Under the pieces are notes generated by a model. It had not been told where the DNA came from and did no database searches. It saw only the letters and a program-made list of their open reading frames with translations. The position numbers were made by a program, and so were the translations under genes. A stretch of DNA of 34,472 nt from Monoraphidium neglectum (taxonomy: Eukaryota > Chlorophyta > Chlorophyceae > Sphaeropleales > Selenastraceae): contig NW_014013490.1 of assembly GCF_000611645.1 (NCBI RefSeq), positions 5,459-39,930 on the forward strand. The letters run 5' to 3'. Below are positions 1 through 11,058 of the stretch, in pieces (the first letter of the stretch is position 1; each line of letters begins with the position of its first letter).

Positions 1-917
1 TGGAGCCCGAGGTGCTGCTGGACGGCGAGCACGACATCGACGCGTGAGTTGGCGCAACGCTCCCGGGGTGATAGGCGCAGCTTGGCAGGACGGTTTTTGG
101 GGTCGCCGCGCGTCGTTCGTGCTGCCTGCCTGCAGCCAGTGACCCAATATTACCGGCTGCAAGCACGAGGTTGTGGGCAACCAGCCTGTGGAGGGTTCGT
201 GTTCCAGTCCAGCCTTGTCTTCAGGCACTCACGCCCTGGCGCCGCACACCCATCCCACCCTGCGCAGCTGCCTGGAGGTGCAGGAGGCCATCTGGGCTGA
301 GACCTTCAAGTACCTGGCCGACAACAAGGTGCTGTTTGAGGGCATCCTGCTCAAGCCCGCCATGGTGACCCCCGGCGCTGACGCCAAGGTCAAGGCCTCC
401 CCCGAGACCGTGGCCTCCTACACCCTCAAGATGCTGCGCCGCCGCGTGCCCCCGGCTGTGCCCGGCATCATGTTCCTGAGCGGCGGCCAGTCCGAGCTGG
501 AGGCCACCCTCAACCTCAACGCCATGAACCAGAGCCCCAACCCCTGGCACGTGTCGTTCAGCTACGCGCGCGCCCTGCAGAACAGCGTGCTCAAGAGCTG
601 GCAGGGCAAGCCCGAGAACCTCGCGGCCGGCCAGGAGGCGCTCCTCAAGCGCGCCAAGGCCAACAGCGACGCGCAGCTCGGCCAGTACGACGCCAGCGGC
701 GAGAGCGCCGCCGCCGGCGAGCGCACCTACGAGAAGGGCTACAAGTGAGTCTCGTGGTCTTGGTGTTTTGAGAGGAGGGAGGGGGGAAAGGTGCCCAGGT
801 GGAGCCCTGCCTGTGTCTGGCCCAGGCAGTTGATGGCGATGAGACTGATGCCGGTCGCAGCAGACCCTCCTGATGTCCCCTCTTGCTTGTGTGATCCCCA
901 CCCGCTACAGGTACTGA
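1..917 (+). CDS. FBA: Class I fructose-bisphosphate aldolase, C-terminal part
   Basis: Cleaves and forms fructose-1,6-bisphosphate from the two triose phosphates (glycolysis, Calvin cycle). The 5' part lies outside the window. Visible exons are 1-43, 268-744 and 911-917, joined in frame (GC+C, then AA+G). The protein reads EPEVLLDGEHDID at the left edge, then the Schiff-base lysine motif FEGILLKPAMVTPG, the phosphate-binding LSGGQSE, NPWHVSFSYARALQ, and ends in KGYKY. The C-terminal Tyr, known in class I aldolases to take part in catalysis, is present. The last exon encodes only that Tyr and the stop. Plastid versus cytosolic location cannot be decided because the N-terminus is missing; the C-terminus resembles plastid forms. 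It converges with the UBX gene downstream. Confidence 0.96.
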
Positions 918-1104
918 GCGGAACTCACAGAGGAGCACCGTTGGTGAAGCAGGAGGCGGCGGCATGGCAAGGCCGGGTAGGGTAGGGCGTTATCACCCTC
1001 CCTTGATGACCGCGCTGTTGCTGTCGGTTGTGCCACCACGCACACACATATACGCGCGATTTTGCACGAATTGACAGCGCATCATATTCTACCCATACAG
1101 CAGG

Positions 1105-1109
1105 TGTAA
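1105..1109 (+). promoter_or_regulatory. Putative polyadenylation signal TGTAA of the aldolase gene
   Basis: TGTAA is the usual green-algal poly(A) signal. It lies 188 nt after the aldolase stop, a normal 3' UTR length. One five-base word is weak evidence alone; position makes it credible. Confidence 0.5.
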
Positions 1110-1412
1110 TTGACATTCGCTGCACGCTGACGCTGGTGAAAGCATGAGAAGAGTGTCTGTAGCAGAGCAGCACCAGTGGTGTTCTCCTGTATCAAAGCTA
1201 TCGGCTATGTGAGTGCTAGAGGCCGGCCAGCAGCATCACAAAGTCCAAACATGATGATTGACCATGAGCAGTTGCTGACCAGATCAGCAGGCTTGCAAAA
1301 AGTAAATGAACCACAGATTTGTCAAGACATATGGCTTGTCCCTCTTTTACAAAGCACGTGGGTGACAAGTCAGGCTCACCTGGTGTGCATGGCACCTATA
1401 GGCATGTTATGT

Positions 1413-1434
1413 GTGATACTCCAGGGAGTATCAC
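1413..1434. repeat. Perfect 10-bp inverted repeat with 2-bp spacer
   Basis: The arms GTGATACTCC and GGAGTATCAC are exact reverse complements around a central AG. The element sits between two convergent gene ends. It could be a DNA cruciform, an RNA hairpin in a 3' UTR, or a dyad-binding site; no flanking duplication is visible. Confidence 0.6.
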
Positions 1435-1830
1435 CTGTGCTGTTCCGTCCTTTGACATGTTGCCGCACTCTGGCAAAATCTCTGGCTGTTAAAAGGTTGC
1501 AAGCAACCACAGACGACGGTTCAGCATGCTCCTACAGGGCACACCAAAGTTGATATATCCTGTTGGCAACAAGCAAACTAGGAGCCCCTCAACATTGCCT
1601 CCATTGAAGATCCAACTAGTCTTGCCGGCAAGCACATGACTAAAAGTTACTCGGTGGACTTGCTGCGCAGCCGGTGCCATGTGTACACACCCCTTCGCCA
1701 GGCAGAGGTAACATGTTGCATGTTAACTGGTTTGTGTCTCAATCCGTATCTACTACTCTACGATTCAGGTGCCTGGTGCGAGTTCGAAAAACACTGACAA
1801 CCACGTGGTAGACTAATGTGAAGTGGCGCC

Positions 1831-3973
1831 TCACTTGCCGCCCATCTTGAGCCACTTTGGGACCTTTTTACCGCCCTCCTCACCCGCTCCCACCCCTGCT
1901 GCAGTGGACGCCCGCCGCGCCTCGGCAACTGCACGCTCCCGCTCGCGTGCAGCTGCGGCCTCCTCTGCTGCGCTCAGGCCCCCTTTGCCACGAGTGCCGT
2001 CTGCTGCCGCGCGAGCCGCCAGTGCGCCGGGCACCACGTCGCGCATCAGCGCGGCGACCTCGGGCCGCAACCAGCCGCCAGGGGCAGGGGCGCCGCCCTG
2101 CTGCTTGGCTGCGTCCGCGCCGACGTGCACGTGGGCCGCGGGCACGAGCTTGAGGTCGTACAGCGTGGCGGCCATGTCCCGCTCCCTGAGCACCACCTTG
2201 GGGGGAGCGGTGTACAGGTAGAGGGCGGCCGCCACGGAGGGCGCCGCCACGGCGCGTGCGAGCGTGGCCAAGGCACTGGCGGGCTGCGTGGCGGCGAACT
2301 CGGCCTAGTGGAGCACCAGAGTGTGGGATTGGGACAGCACGAGGATACGGCATGTCAGCCAAAAGGAGCCGTCAGGCCTCAGACAGCCGTGCATTGCTGG
2401 CAGCTCAATCACAACCAGCGTCGCATTGGCTTCTGGCCACCTACTGCATCACATCCTAGGTCGCCCATCCCCTGTTCCCGCTTCTCATGCTCCCCCTCGC
2501 CGTCCGAGTTCCCACTATTTCTAGCTCCCCCCTCCCCGCTGTTGTGTCTCCCTCGCCGCAACACACTCAACAATCACACTCTCATGCCAAACTCTCTCAG
2601 TCAATACACAAACACACACCAAATTCCTCTAATCCACGCGCACGCACGCGCACGCACGCGCACGCACGTGCACGCACGTACGAAAGCATGCACACACACA
2701 CAGCCACACCAACAGCTAACCGCAAGATGTCCACAGCAAAGCGACACCCACACATAACACGTGAGATCAGGACACTCGCCTGCACTATTGAGCCATCTGG
2801 GAAGTGCAGCCGCACAGGCACCGGCCCCATCGCGTTGGCGCGCGACCGCGCCTGCTGCTCCCGCAGTGCACGCGTCAGCAGCTGGGACTCAGCGGCGGCG
2901 CGCTTCTGCGCCGCGCGCGCCACCTCCGCAAAGTCATCAGCTGTGAACTCGAAGAACTCGTCGGGCGGGTCTGAGGCGGCCGATGCCGATGCATTCCTGC
3001 AGCAAGGGTAGTTGGCAGGGGGGGCTCTGTGAGGTGGGCGTTGGGTACGAGCACACAGGGATGGCAGGGAGGTGGCCGCGGCTTGCAGTGCGGGCAGCAA
3101 CACAGCACAGCGGCAGTGTCTTCAGGCCAGGCGTGCATCAAGGCACAACATCATAGTTTGGCGGTCTCACCCTCGTGCCGCGGCCGCGGCCTCCACTGCG
3201 CCCTGGCTGAACACCGCAATAGGTGCCGTGATGCCCAACGCCGTCAGCGCAGGGCTCGCAGCCCAGCCCTCTGGCAAGGATACACTGCCGCTGCCGCTAG
3301 TGCTGGGAACCGGCTGCGGCTGCACCTCCTGCTGCTGCTCCTGCTGCTGCTCCTGCTGCTGCCCCTGAAGCTGCTGCGACTGCTGCCGCTGCTGCTGCTC
3401 CTGCAGCTGCGCCGTGTCTGCCTGGGGAGTTGCTGCGTAGAGCTCAGGAGCAGCTGGATTTTGCTTGAGAGCCGCCGCCGGGGTGTTTGCTGTCACACCT
3501 GCAGCGGCCCCTGGGATGAGGCAAATGGTGGGTGTAGCTTCCTCAGATTCAGTGCCCAGCGCAACAAACTGAGCAAGGCTCGAAATGCAGTGGGTGGCAA
3601 AATCAGTTGGCCGTACTGCAGCGGGTATTGGGAGTTGTCCCATGTGGCAGTTTTTGGACGGCTCTACACGTTCGCACGCCACATGGTTCGACGCATGTGC
3701 ATGGGCGTTGACGGCAGCACTGGTGCGCCACCGCTCACCACGAACGACATCCAGCCGGCTGCCCGCAGGGATGTTCAGCAGTCGGAAGGGCGTATCTAAG
3801 TCCACATGCTGCTTTTTGTTGTACAGCACCTGAGCGGTGGCGGGGTCCACCGGCGGGCGCCACTTCGCGGCCGCCTCCACTAGCGCTGCTCGTAGGGTCG
3901 CCATAGGCCCGATCTTAGCGACGTGCTTCTGCTCGGGCGGCCCAAGGTAATGAAATGTCACATTCGACGCCAT
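1831..3973 (-). CDS. TUG/ASPSCR1-type UBX-domain protein (p97/Cdc48 cofactor)
   Basis: Predicted 421-aa adaptor of the AAA+ ATPase p97/Cdc48. Exons on the minus strand are 3739-3973, 3171-3510, 2780-2996 and 1831-2304; phases agree throughout. Residues 2-78 form a TUG-UBL1 ubiquitin-like domain (VTFHYLGPPEQKHVAKIGPM..., YNKKQHVDLDTPFRLL). A Gln-rich linker in exon 2 is encoded by CAG repeats. A charged, probably helical stretch (DEFFEFTADDFAEVARAAQK) precedes the UBX fold at about 250-330 (VPVRLHFPDGSIVQA, LYLYTAPPKVVL, LVPAAHVHVG). The usual FPR loop is replaced by APPK, as is typical of TUG rather than classic UBX proteins. The C-terminus contains PKWLK (413-417), a TUG/PUX1 hallmark. ATG at 3973 was chosen because the ubiquitin-like domain begins there; no in-frame ATG lies closer upstream. 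The third intron (2305-2779) needs a GC donor (CAG|GCGAGT). It shares a divergent promoter with RPN2. Confidence 0.9.
2635..2682. repeat. CACG-rich alternating purine-pyrimidine microsatellite in an intron
   Basis: A 48-bp run of strictly alternating pyrimidine and purine built from CGCACGCA units, within the third intron of the UBX gene. Such tracts are unstable in length and favour left-handed Z-DNA. Confidence 0.8.
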
Positions 3974-4338
3974 CCTCCTTGCAATGAGCCTAGGTACGCA
4001 GAGGCTAGGTTGGGGGATGAGCCGAGACACACTGATTTCTTTCGTAGATCAAGAATGACAGATGATCTTGGCTGTATGATATGTGATACAGGACGATGCA
4101 AAACAAGCAGGCCGTTATGATACCGCAAACTTCTTGCAGACTGCGGCCCCTTGAAAGTAAAGAACAGCAGGCGCAGTGCAGCAACACCTGCACCTCAGCT
4201 TCTCATCACGGCAGAGTGGTTTATGTGGCACGAACGGTATCAGATCACGTTGTGTTAATCGTTTTCAAGACTTAAGTATAAGCTACACGGTCGTGAAAGT
4301 CCGTCCGAGTGGCCTCAAGCGAGGCATTAGATCACAGT
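3974..4338. promoter_or_regulatory. Divergent promoter region between UBX protein and RPN2
   Basis: 365 bp separate the two start codons, so both core promoters and 5' UTRs must fit here. The stretch is more AT-rich than the coding exons. No TATA box or known proteasome-gene element is clear, and no coding exon can be supported. Co-regulation is inferred from geometry and from the related functions of the two products. Confidence 0.65.
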
Positions 4339-7300
4339 ATGACCTCCGCAGCGGGGCTGCTCACGCTGCTGGAGGAGGACAATGACACTCTCAAGCAGTA
4401 TGCTCTAGTCAATCTGGACAAGGTCGTACATGACTTCTGGTTCCAGATATCGCCATCGATCGCCTCCGTAGAGGCCCTCTACGAGGATGAGGCCTTCAAG
4501 AAAAGGGAGCTTGCGGCGCTTATCGCCTCCAAGGTGAAGACCAGGGCGATCGATCGCCGCCAGCTCGAGTGCGGATGCACGCGGCACCAGCCCGGCGCAG
4601 CAGCAGGAGGATGCGTGCATGCAAATTTCTGTGATGCGCCACTGAGTGGCATGGATGCTTGACGCCTGGGACAGCCACCGTTGTCGCTGGTGGGAAGGCC
4701 GGCGACTGGCAAACGTTCTGCTGGCAGGCACCCATGCCAGCCCCTTTCTCACCGCATTACGGCTCACACAGGTGTTCTATCACCTCGGTGAGCTTGACTC
4801 TGCGCTGACCTACGCCCTGGGTGCTGGCAGCTACTTTGACGTCAACGAGAATTCTGAGTATGTCCGCACCCTTGTTGGTGAGCAAGGAAGGGGCAGCAGA
4901 TTCGGGATGCAGTTGGGGGCGGTTGTTGTCATCCCAAACGACGTCAGGCAGTGTGCTGCCTGCTGCAAGTGAGCAGCATGTGGCTCAGGTGGTGATTCAA
5001 CTGAAAGTGTCGTTATGTAATGTTAACTTGGGTCGGCCAGCATTGGAACATGTACCAGCTGCATTCATGGTGCTGGATCGAGCGACGCACAGTTGCCCAA
5101 GCAATGCAGAGTGAATTTCAACAGATGAATGCCGCCGATCCTCCCTCTGGCAGCGCGCTGCCTGGACCAGTACTTTGACTCACGGCGGCGCCAGGTGGAG
5201 GGCGGCGAGGAGAGCGCTGAGGTGGACCCGCGCCTGGTGGCGGTTGTGGAGCGCATGGTGGAGACCGCGTGCCAGGCTGGCCAGTGGGAGCAGGCAGTGG
5301 GCGTGGCGCTCGAGGCGCGGCGCCTGGACATCCTCGAGGCCGTTGTCGGCCGCTGCCCCGACAAGGTACGGCGCCAACTGCGGAGCAGAGAGCGGGGTGC
5401 AGATTGCCGGGGGTGATGCGCCAGCCGCCTTGCATTTTGCTGCGTGGACGCGCAGCCAAAGACGACAGGATCTTAGCTGATCAGCAGGAGCAGCGCTGCC
5501 AATGCGTGAGAAAGCCTACTTGATTGGTGACGCTTTGCTGTGAATTGGACGCATTGCTGCATCACCAAGGTCCCCGCTCGCGATCGCCTCACTGCCCTGC
5601 TCCTGCTTGCAGGGGTCTATTCTGAGCTATGCGCTGCGGGTGACGCAGCGCCTCGTCATCAACCGCAACTTCCGCCACCAGGTGAGTTTGGGTAGTGCTG
5701 AGTGGGCAGCTGGCAGATTGAAAGAGACTGGAGAGCACAAGGGTGGTCGTGTTGGCAGAGGCGTCAGGTGGAGAATGCACAGGCTGTCCTTTGCAGTGCG
5801 CTCTGCGTTTCATGCTTGACGCATGTTGTGACCCCCCGTCACCCTCCCTCCTTTCTCACTCTCCTCCCTCCTTCTGCATGCCTGGCGGCACAGGTGCTGC
5901 GCCTGCTGGTGCGCCTGGCGGAGGAGTCCCCCTCCCCGGACTGGGTGGAGGTGTGCCAGTGCCTCATGTTCCTGGACGATGCGCCGCGCGTCGCCGCCAT
6001 CCTGGGGCGCTTGGTGGAGGGCAGTGAGGATGACGCCCTGGTGGCCTATCAGGTGGGAACATAGGGCTGGCAGGGGTGGGTGGGCGCAGCCCTGCAGGAG
6101 GGGGCTGGCAGAGTGATGTGCTTGTGGCTGATTGGTACACTTGGTTTCATCAGGTCAAGCACCAGCCCTTTCTGCATCTCCCTTGACTGCAATCATGCGC
6201 CAAACGTGGCGCCACCGCACTCAACTGCGTAGGCCGCGTTCGACCTCGTGGAGAACGAGATGCAGTCGTTCCTCCAGGCCGTCCTGGATCGCCTGCCAAA
6301 GCCGCCAGAGCCCGCGACGCCCGCGCCCGTCGCCGCCGCGGCTCCGGCCGACGGCGCCGCCATGGACACCGACGGCGCCGCTGACGCCGCCGCGGACGCC
6401 AACGGCGGGGCTCCCCCTGAGGCTGCGGCCCCTTCAGTGGACCCGGCCAAGGCCGAGCGGCTGGCAAGGCTGCTCGGCATCCTGGCCGGCACCACGCCCA
6501 TCGGCCTGACGCTGGAGTTCCTGTACCACAACAACCACGCTGACCTGCAGGTGGGGTGGGGGCAGACAGAGCGGACGGCCCGTGCAGGGCCTGTTGTGGG
6601 TATAGGCTAGAATCTAGCTAGTTGTGCTCGACCTTAACAGCGACCACCACGCGAACCGCCCGCCCGCCGTGGCTGCGCTGCTGCCTGCTGCAGGTTCTCA
6701 AGAACCTCAAGGCCTCGGTGGACGCGCGCGTCAGCGTGCTGCACAGCGCCACCATCCTCGCCAATGCCCTTGTGCACGCGGGTGGGTGAGGCTGGGGGCG
6801 GGGGTCGAGTGCCCAAGAGGCAGAGCAAGGTGTCTGCAACCACGGTTGCGTCAGATCTGTGCACATGATGCTGGGAGTAGCGCTCCACCGCCCTCTCGCA
6901 CGGCCCCGCCCCGTCCACTCCGTTCAAACCCCTCATTAAAACCCCCCGCTTCTCCTGACAGGCACGAGCGTGGACACGTTCCTGCGCGAGAACCTGGAGT
7001 GGCTCAGCCGCGCCACAAACTGGGCCAAGTTCAGCGCCACAGCGGGGCTGGGCGTCATCCACCGCGGACAGCTGCAGCAGGGTGCGCAGGCCCTCGGGCG
7101 CATGCGTCGCAGCAGCAGGGGCTCGGGCCGCATGATGTTGCCGCCCCTGCATCTGCCGGTAGATTTTCCCAACACAACATGCCAGCCAGCGTATGCTTGT
7201 CAGCCCAGTGGTGATGCTCTCATCCTGTCCAATGTGTGGCCATCCCCGCCCCCCCTCAGGCAAGGCCCTGCTGGCGCCCTACCTGCCTCGCGACGGCGCT

Positions 7301-10300
7301 GGCGGCTCCCCCTACAGCGAGGGCGGTGCCCTGTACGCCCTGGGCCTCATCGCCGCCAACCACGGCGCAGGCCACAGGACCTTCCTGCTGGAGAGCCTAC
7401 GCGCGGCCGGCAGCCCCGTCATCCAGCACGGCGCCTGCCTGGGGCTAGGTGAGCGCAAGGGACTGCCTTGCGGTGGCGCGGTGCACCCACCTGTTGACTT
7501 GCACGTCATGCATGTTGGCGCATGTCTAGTTTGTCAGGGCGCCACCTTCGTCGCTTCAATTGCGGCGCTGGAGCCTCCCCAAACCCTCCACCGCCGTCTC
7601 CACCCCTCTTTCTGCCAGGCCTGGCGTGCCTGGGCACGTGTGATGAGGAGGCCTTTGAGGACCTCAAGAACACGCTGTACACGGACGACGCCGTCGCGGG
7701 GGAGGTGGGCGGAGGCGGCGGGCAGGGGGAAGGGGGCCCGATGGTTGACATGCAATCGTGCGTGGTGCGGGTTAGGGTGGCGGGGGCAACTGCTTGTGGC
7801 TGATGCTGCCAGTCATGAAGGTGTGCTGAATTCCTGACCTCCATGCCCCGTCGCATGCCCCAGGCTGCCGGTCTGGCGATGGGTCTGCTGCTGTGCGGCA
7901 GCAGCAGCGACAAAGCCCAGGAGATGCTGGTGCGGGGGACCCGCAAGCGCTCAAAAAGGGGACTTGGGCCGGTGGGCTTGAGGTGGCTGTGAGCCAGGAA
8001 TGTGAAGTCGTTTGTGTGCATGCCCCGATCTTGCATCACGCGCAGAGCCAGAGCATGCTGTGCTAACGCTTCGCCGTGCCACCCTCCTGTTCCCCCCACC
8101 CCCACCCCGCCCGCGTCACCCAGGCCTACGCCCACGACACGGCCCACGAGAAGATCATTCGCGGCCTGGCCCTGGGCCTGGCACTGACGGGCTACAGCCG
8201 CGAGGAGGGTGCTGACGCCCTGGTGGAGCAGATGAGCGGCGACCAGGTGGGATGCGCTCTGCTGCAGGAGTATTCTTGTATTCTACTTTGAGGATGTGGC
8301 TGAGTCAGCGCAGCTTGACACTAGACACGCCGCTCCTCCTCTTTGCCTCGCACATCAACCCTCACGCCCCACCCCACCCCTTCACCAGGACCCCATCCTG
8401 CGCTGGGGTGCGATGTTCTGCCTGGGCCTCGCGTACCGTGGCACGGCCAACAACAACGCCATCGCGCGGCTGCTGCACTGTGCCGTGACGGACGTGTCTG
8501 ACGACGTACGGCGCGCGGCGGTCACCAGCCTGGGCTTTGTGCTCATGGGCAACCCCGAGCAGGTGCGAGGGGCAGAGATTCCTACTCTGGAGGGCGGGCA
8601 CGGCAGGGACGTCAGTGGCGTGGCCGGGGGAGCTCCATACCCCCCAGATGATCAGGCACAGCGGGGGTGCCACACCAAACGCCGCGGACGCCGCCACTGC
8701 CGCGCCTGTTGAGGTGTTGCCCTGCAAGCACTGTTCCCTGCGCCCTCGTGCCTACCAACCCATCAACGCCCATCTCATTGTCCACGGTGCAGTGCCCGCG
8801 CATCGTGTCGCTGCTGGCGGAGTCGTTCAACCCCCACGTGCGCTACGGCGCGGCCCTGGCCGTGGGCATCGCCTGCGCCGGCAGCGGTGGGCGCGAGGCT
8901 GTGGCTCTGCTGGAGAGCATGGTGGCGGACAGCGTCGACTTTGTTCGACAGGTGGGGAAAACAGAGTGAGGTGGGGTGGGAGAAACGTGATTGTCGGGCC
9001 AGGAAGGTGTTCGAGAGAGTCAGTCAAGGCGGCCTAGGACCAGGCAGAGTGGGTGGCCCAGCGCACCCTCTCCTGGTGGTGCGTTGTGCAGATGCCACCC
9101 GCAACATGTTAGGTTCCAAGCTGCCTCACACCCACTCGCCCCTGTCTTCCTTGCCCTGGTCTCTCGCCCCATCACCCCGGCTGCGCCGTCCAGGGTGTGT
9201 ACATCGCCCTGGCGCTGGTGCTGCTGCAGCAGCCCGAGGGGCGCGTGGAGGGCCTGCGCAAGAGGCTGGCCAAGGCAGTAGGGGACAAGCACGAGGAGAC
9301 CATGGCGCGCATGGGGGCATCGGTCGCAACAGGTGGGGACGGGCAGGGCGGCGTTCCAGGCGGCCTCGCCAGCTGCGGTGCAGGCGCAGCACCCGGCAGC
9401 CCTCAATCTCGCCTGCTGGACGTCGTCGGCTGGCTCAGGCTCGGTCCGTATCCCAGCTGAACGACACGACCGCGCATCTCCACAGGCATCCTGGATGCAG
9501 GCGGCCGCAACGTGACGGTGGGGCTGCGCTCCCGCAGCGGCTACTTCCGGCGCACCAGTGTCGTGGGCCTTGCGCTCTTCACATACCACTGGTGAGCTGT
9601 GGTGCCGGGAGGCGGCCCGGGGCAGATGAGACAGCACCAGGGAGGCCCCAAGGGGGGGCAGGCGGCGCAGGAACGTGAGCTGAAGGGGCTGCAGGGTACA
9701 GACAGCATTTAAAAGGCCAGCGCTCCAGGCTGAACCCGACGTCACACCTCCTCTCCCGATTTCTCTCCCCCCCCCCTTTCCCCAGGTACTGGCACCCTGT
9801 TGCGCACTGCCTCTCCCTGGCGTTCACGCCCAGCGCGCTCATCGGGCTGGACGCGTCCCTGCGCACCCCCAAGCTGGAGGTCAACGTGGCGGCGCGGCCC
9901 TCGCTCTTTGCGTACCCACCGCCACTCACGGTGGAGGCCAGCAAGGAGGTGCGGCACAGGCATGGCAGGGCGACTGCTGCAGGCTGTCGCGTGCCTGCAC
10001 TTGCAAGCAAAGTTCTACAGCGTGTTGCAAAGCAGCCGATGCGTGAGTGCACACGTACTTACAATACATGTGCACACACGCTTTCAGGCAGACACACGCA
10101 AATGTATACACATCAACACATCTGTGCGCATGCGCGGAGTCGAACCAAACTTGCTCACATGACACACATGTCACGCCCTTCTCAACACCATGGCATCTTC
10201 ATGGCTGCTTGCTATGATGGCAACTTGGCCCGCCCCTATCCTCTCCCCACATTTGCCCCCTCTTACACACAAACACATGCGCACTCACACCACACTGCAG

Positions 10301-11058
10301 GTGGCCAAGGTGGAGAAGGCCGTGCTGTCCACCACCGCAAAGGCGCGCGAGAGGGCGCGCAAGAAGGAGCTGGAGAAGAAGGACAAGGAGGGCGGCGCAG
10401 CGGCGGAGCCCGCGGCCAAGGAGGGACCCAGCGCCATGGACACGGACGACAAGGCGGCGGCGGCAGCGGGGTCAGGAGCAGCGGCCAAAGAGGGCGGCGG
10501 CGCGGAGGGCGCGGTCAAGGCGGAGGGCGAGGAGGGCGGTGGTGCAGGTGCTGCCAGCGCTCCCAAGAAGCCGGACGAGCCGAGCAGCTACGTGCTGACG
10601 ACGCCGTCCCGCATGACGCTGCAGCAGGTCAGGTTTGTGAGCTTCGCGCCCGACTCCCGCTTCGTGCCTGTCAAGCGCGGCGCCCCGCCGATCGGGTTTG
10701 TGGTGCTGCGCGACACGCGGCCCGGGGAGCCCGTTGACTATGCCGCCAGCGCGGCGGTCGGCGGCGTGGTGGGCGCGGCGGGCGGTGCGGCAGGGGCGGG
10801 GCCCGCAGCAGCGCCAGTGCAGGACGCGGAGCCGCCGCCCCCGGCGCCTTTCGGTGAGTGGCGACGGCTGTTGGGGGCAATCAGACGAGCAGAGCGTTGC
10901 TGCAGATTGTGTAGGGTGAATGTGTTTGTGCAGATGGTTTTGGCCCTGCGCCCATTGTGCAGGAGATCTGGCTGCAATGCGCCCGACACAAACACCAGCA
11001 CTTGCGCCTCCCTCACCCACGACTCGCTGCCTGCGCCCCCGCAGAGTTCGATGGCTGA
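4339..11058 (+). CDS. RPN2: 26S proteasome regulatory subunit RPN2 (PSMD1)
   Basis: Largest scaffold subunit of the 19S cap; it links the ATPase ring with the ubiquitin receptor RPN13. Nineteen exons give 1012 aa, the usual length: 4339-4533, 4772-4877, 5154-5365, 5613-5681, 5894-6052, 6233-6550, 6694-6781, 6962-7081, 7260-7448, 7619-7704, 7864-7929, 8124-8246, 8389-8562, 8793-8951, 9194-9332, 9486-9591, 9786-9948, 10301-10853, 11045-11058. The N-terminus is [12 protein letters not shown]...[19 protein letters not shown], then [19 protein letters not shown]. The middle is the proteasome/cyclosome repeat toroid ([60 protein letters not shown]). Two low-complexity loops, Ala-rich in exon 6 and Lys/Glu/Ala-rich in exon 18, each carry AMDTD. 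The end, PPAPFEFDG, matches the acidic RPN13-binding tail. The four-residue tail is on its own exon. ATG 4339 lies in the right place before the conserved N-terminus. Confidence 0.97.

Larger units (their letters stand above)
918..1830. other. Convergent intergenic region and 3' UTRs (aldolase / UBX gene)
   Basis: No convincing coding sequence: open frames are short and lack family similarity. It holds the aldolase 3' UTR with TGTAA at 1105, a TTACA (TGTAA on the minus strand) at 1347-1351 that could end the UBX transcript, and a perfect inverted repeat at 1413-1434. It is less GC-rich than the flanking exons. Confidence 0.6.

Noticed and set aside
221..901. Minus-strand open frame opposite the aldolase exons
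   Set aside because: Shadow of a highly codon-biased gene; no similarity and no splice support.
1251..1279. Box C-like ATGATGA followed by CTGA, possible C/D snoRNA
   Set aside because: Boxes are too close together and no terminal stem pairs around them.
3593..3601. Exact match to the yeast proteasome-associated control element GGTGGCAAA near the RPN2 promoter
   Set aside because: It lies in intron 1 of the UBX gene, about 740 bp from the RPN2 start. Algae lack a known Rpn4, and a 9-mer is expected by chance about once in four such windows counting both strands.
10020..10160. CA/ACAC-rich stretch in an RPN2 intron as a mobile element or RNA gene
   Set aside because: Ordinary low-complexity intron sequence between well-defined splice sites 9949 and 10300; no terminal repeats or target duplication.
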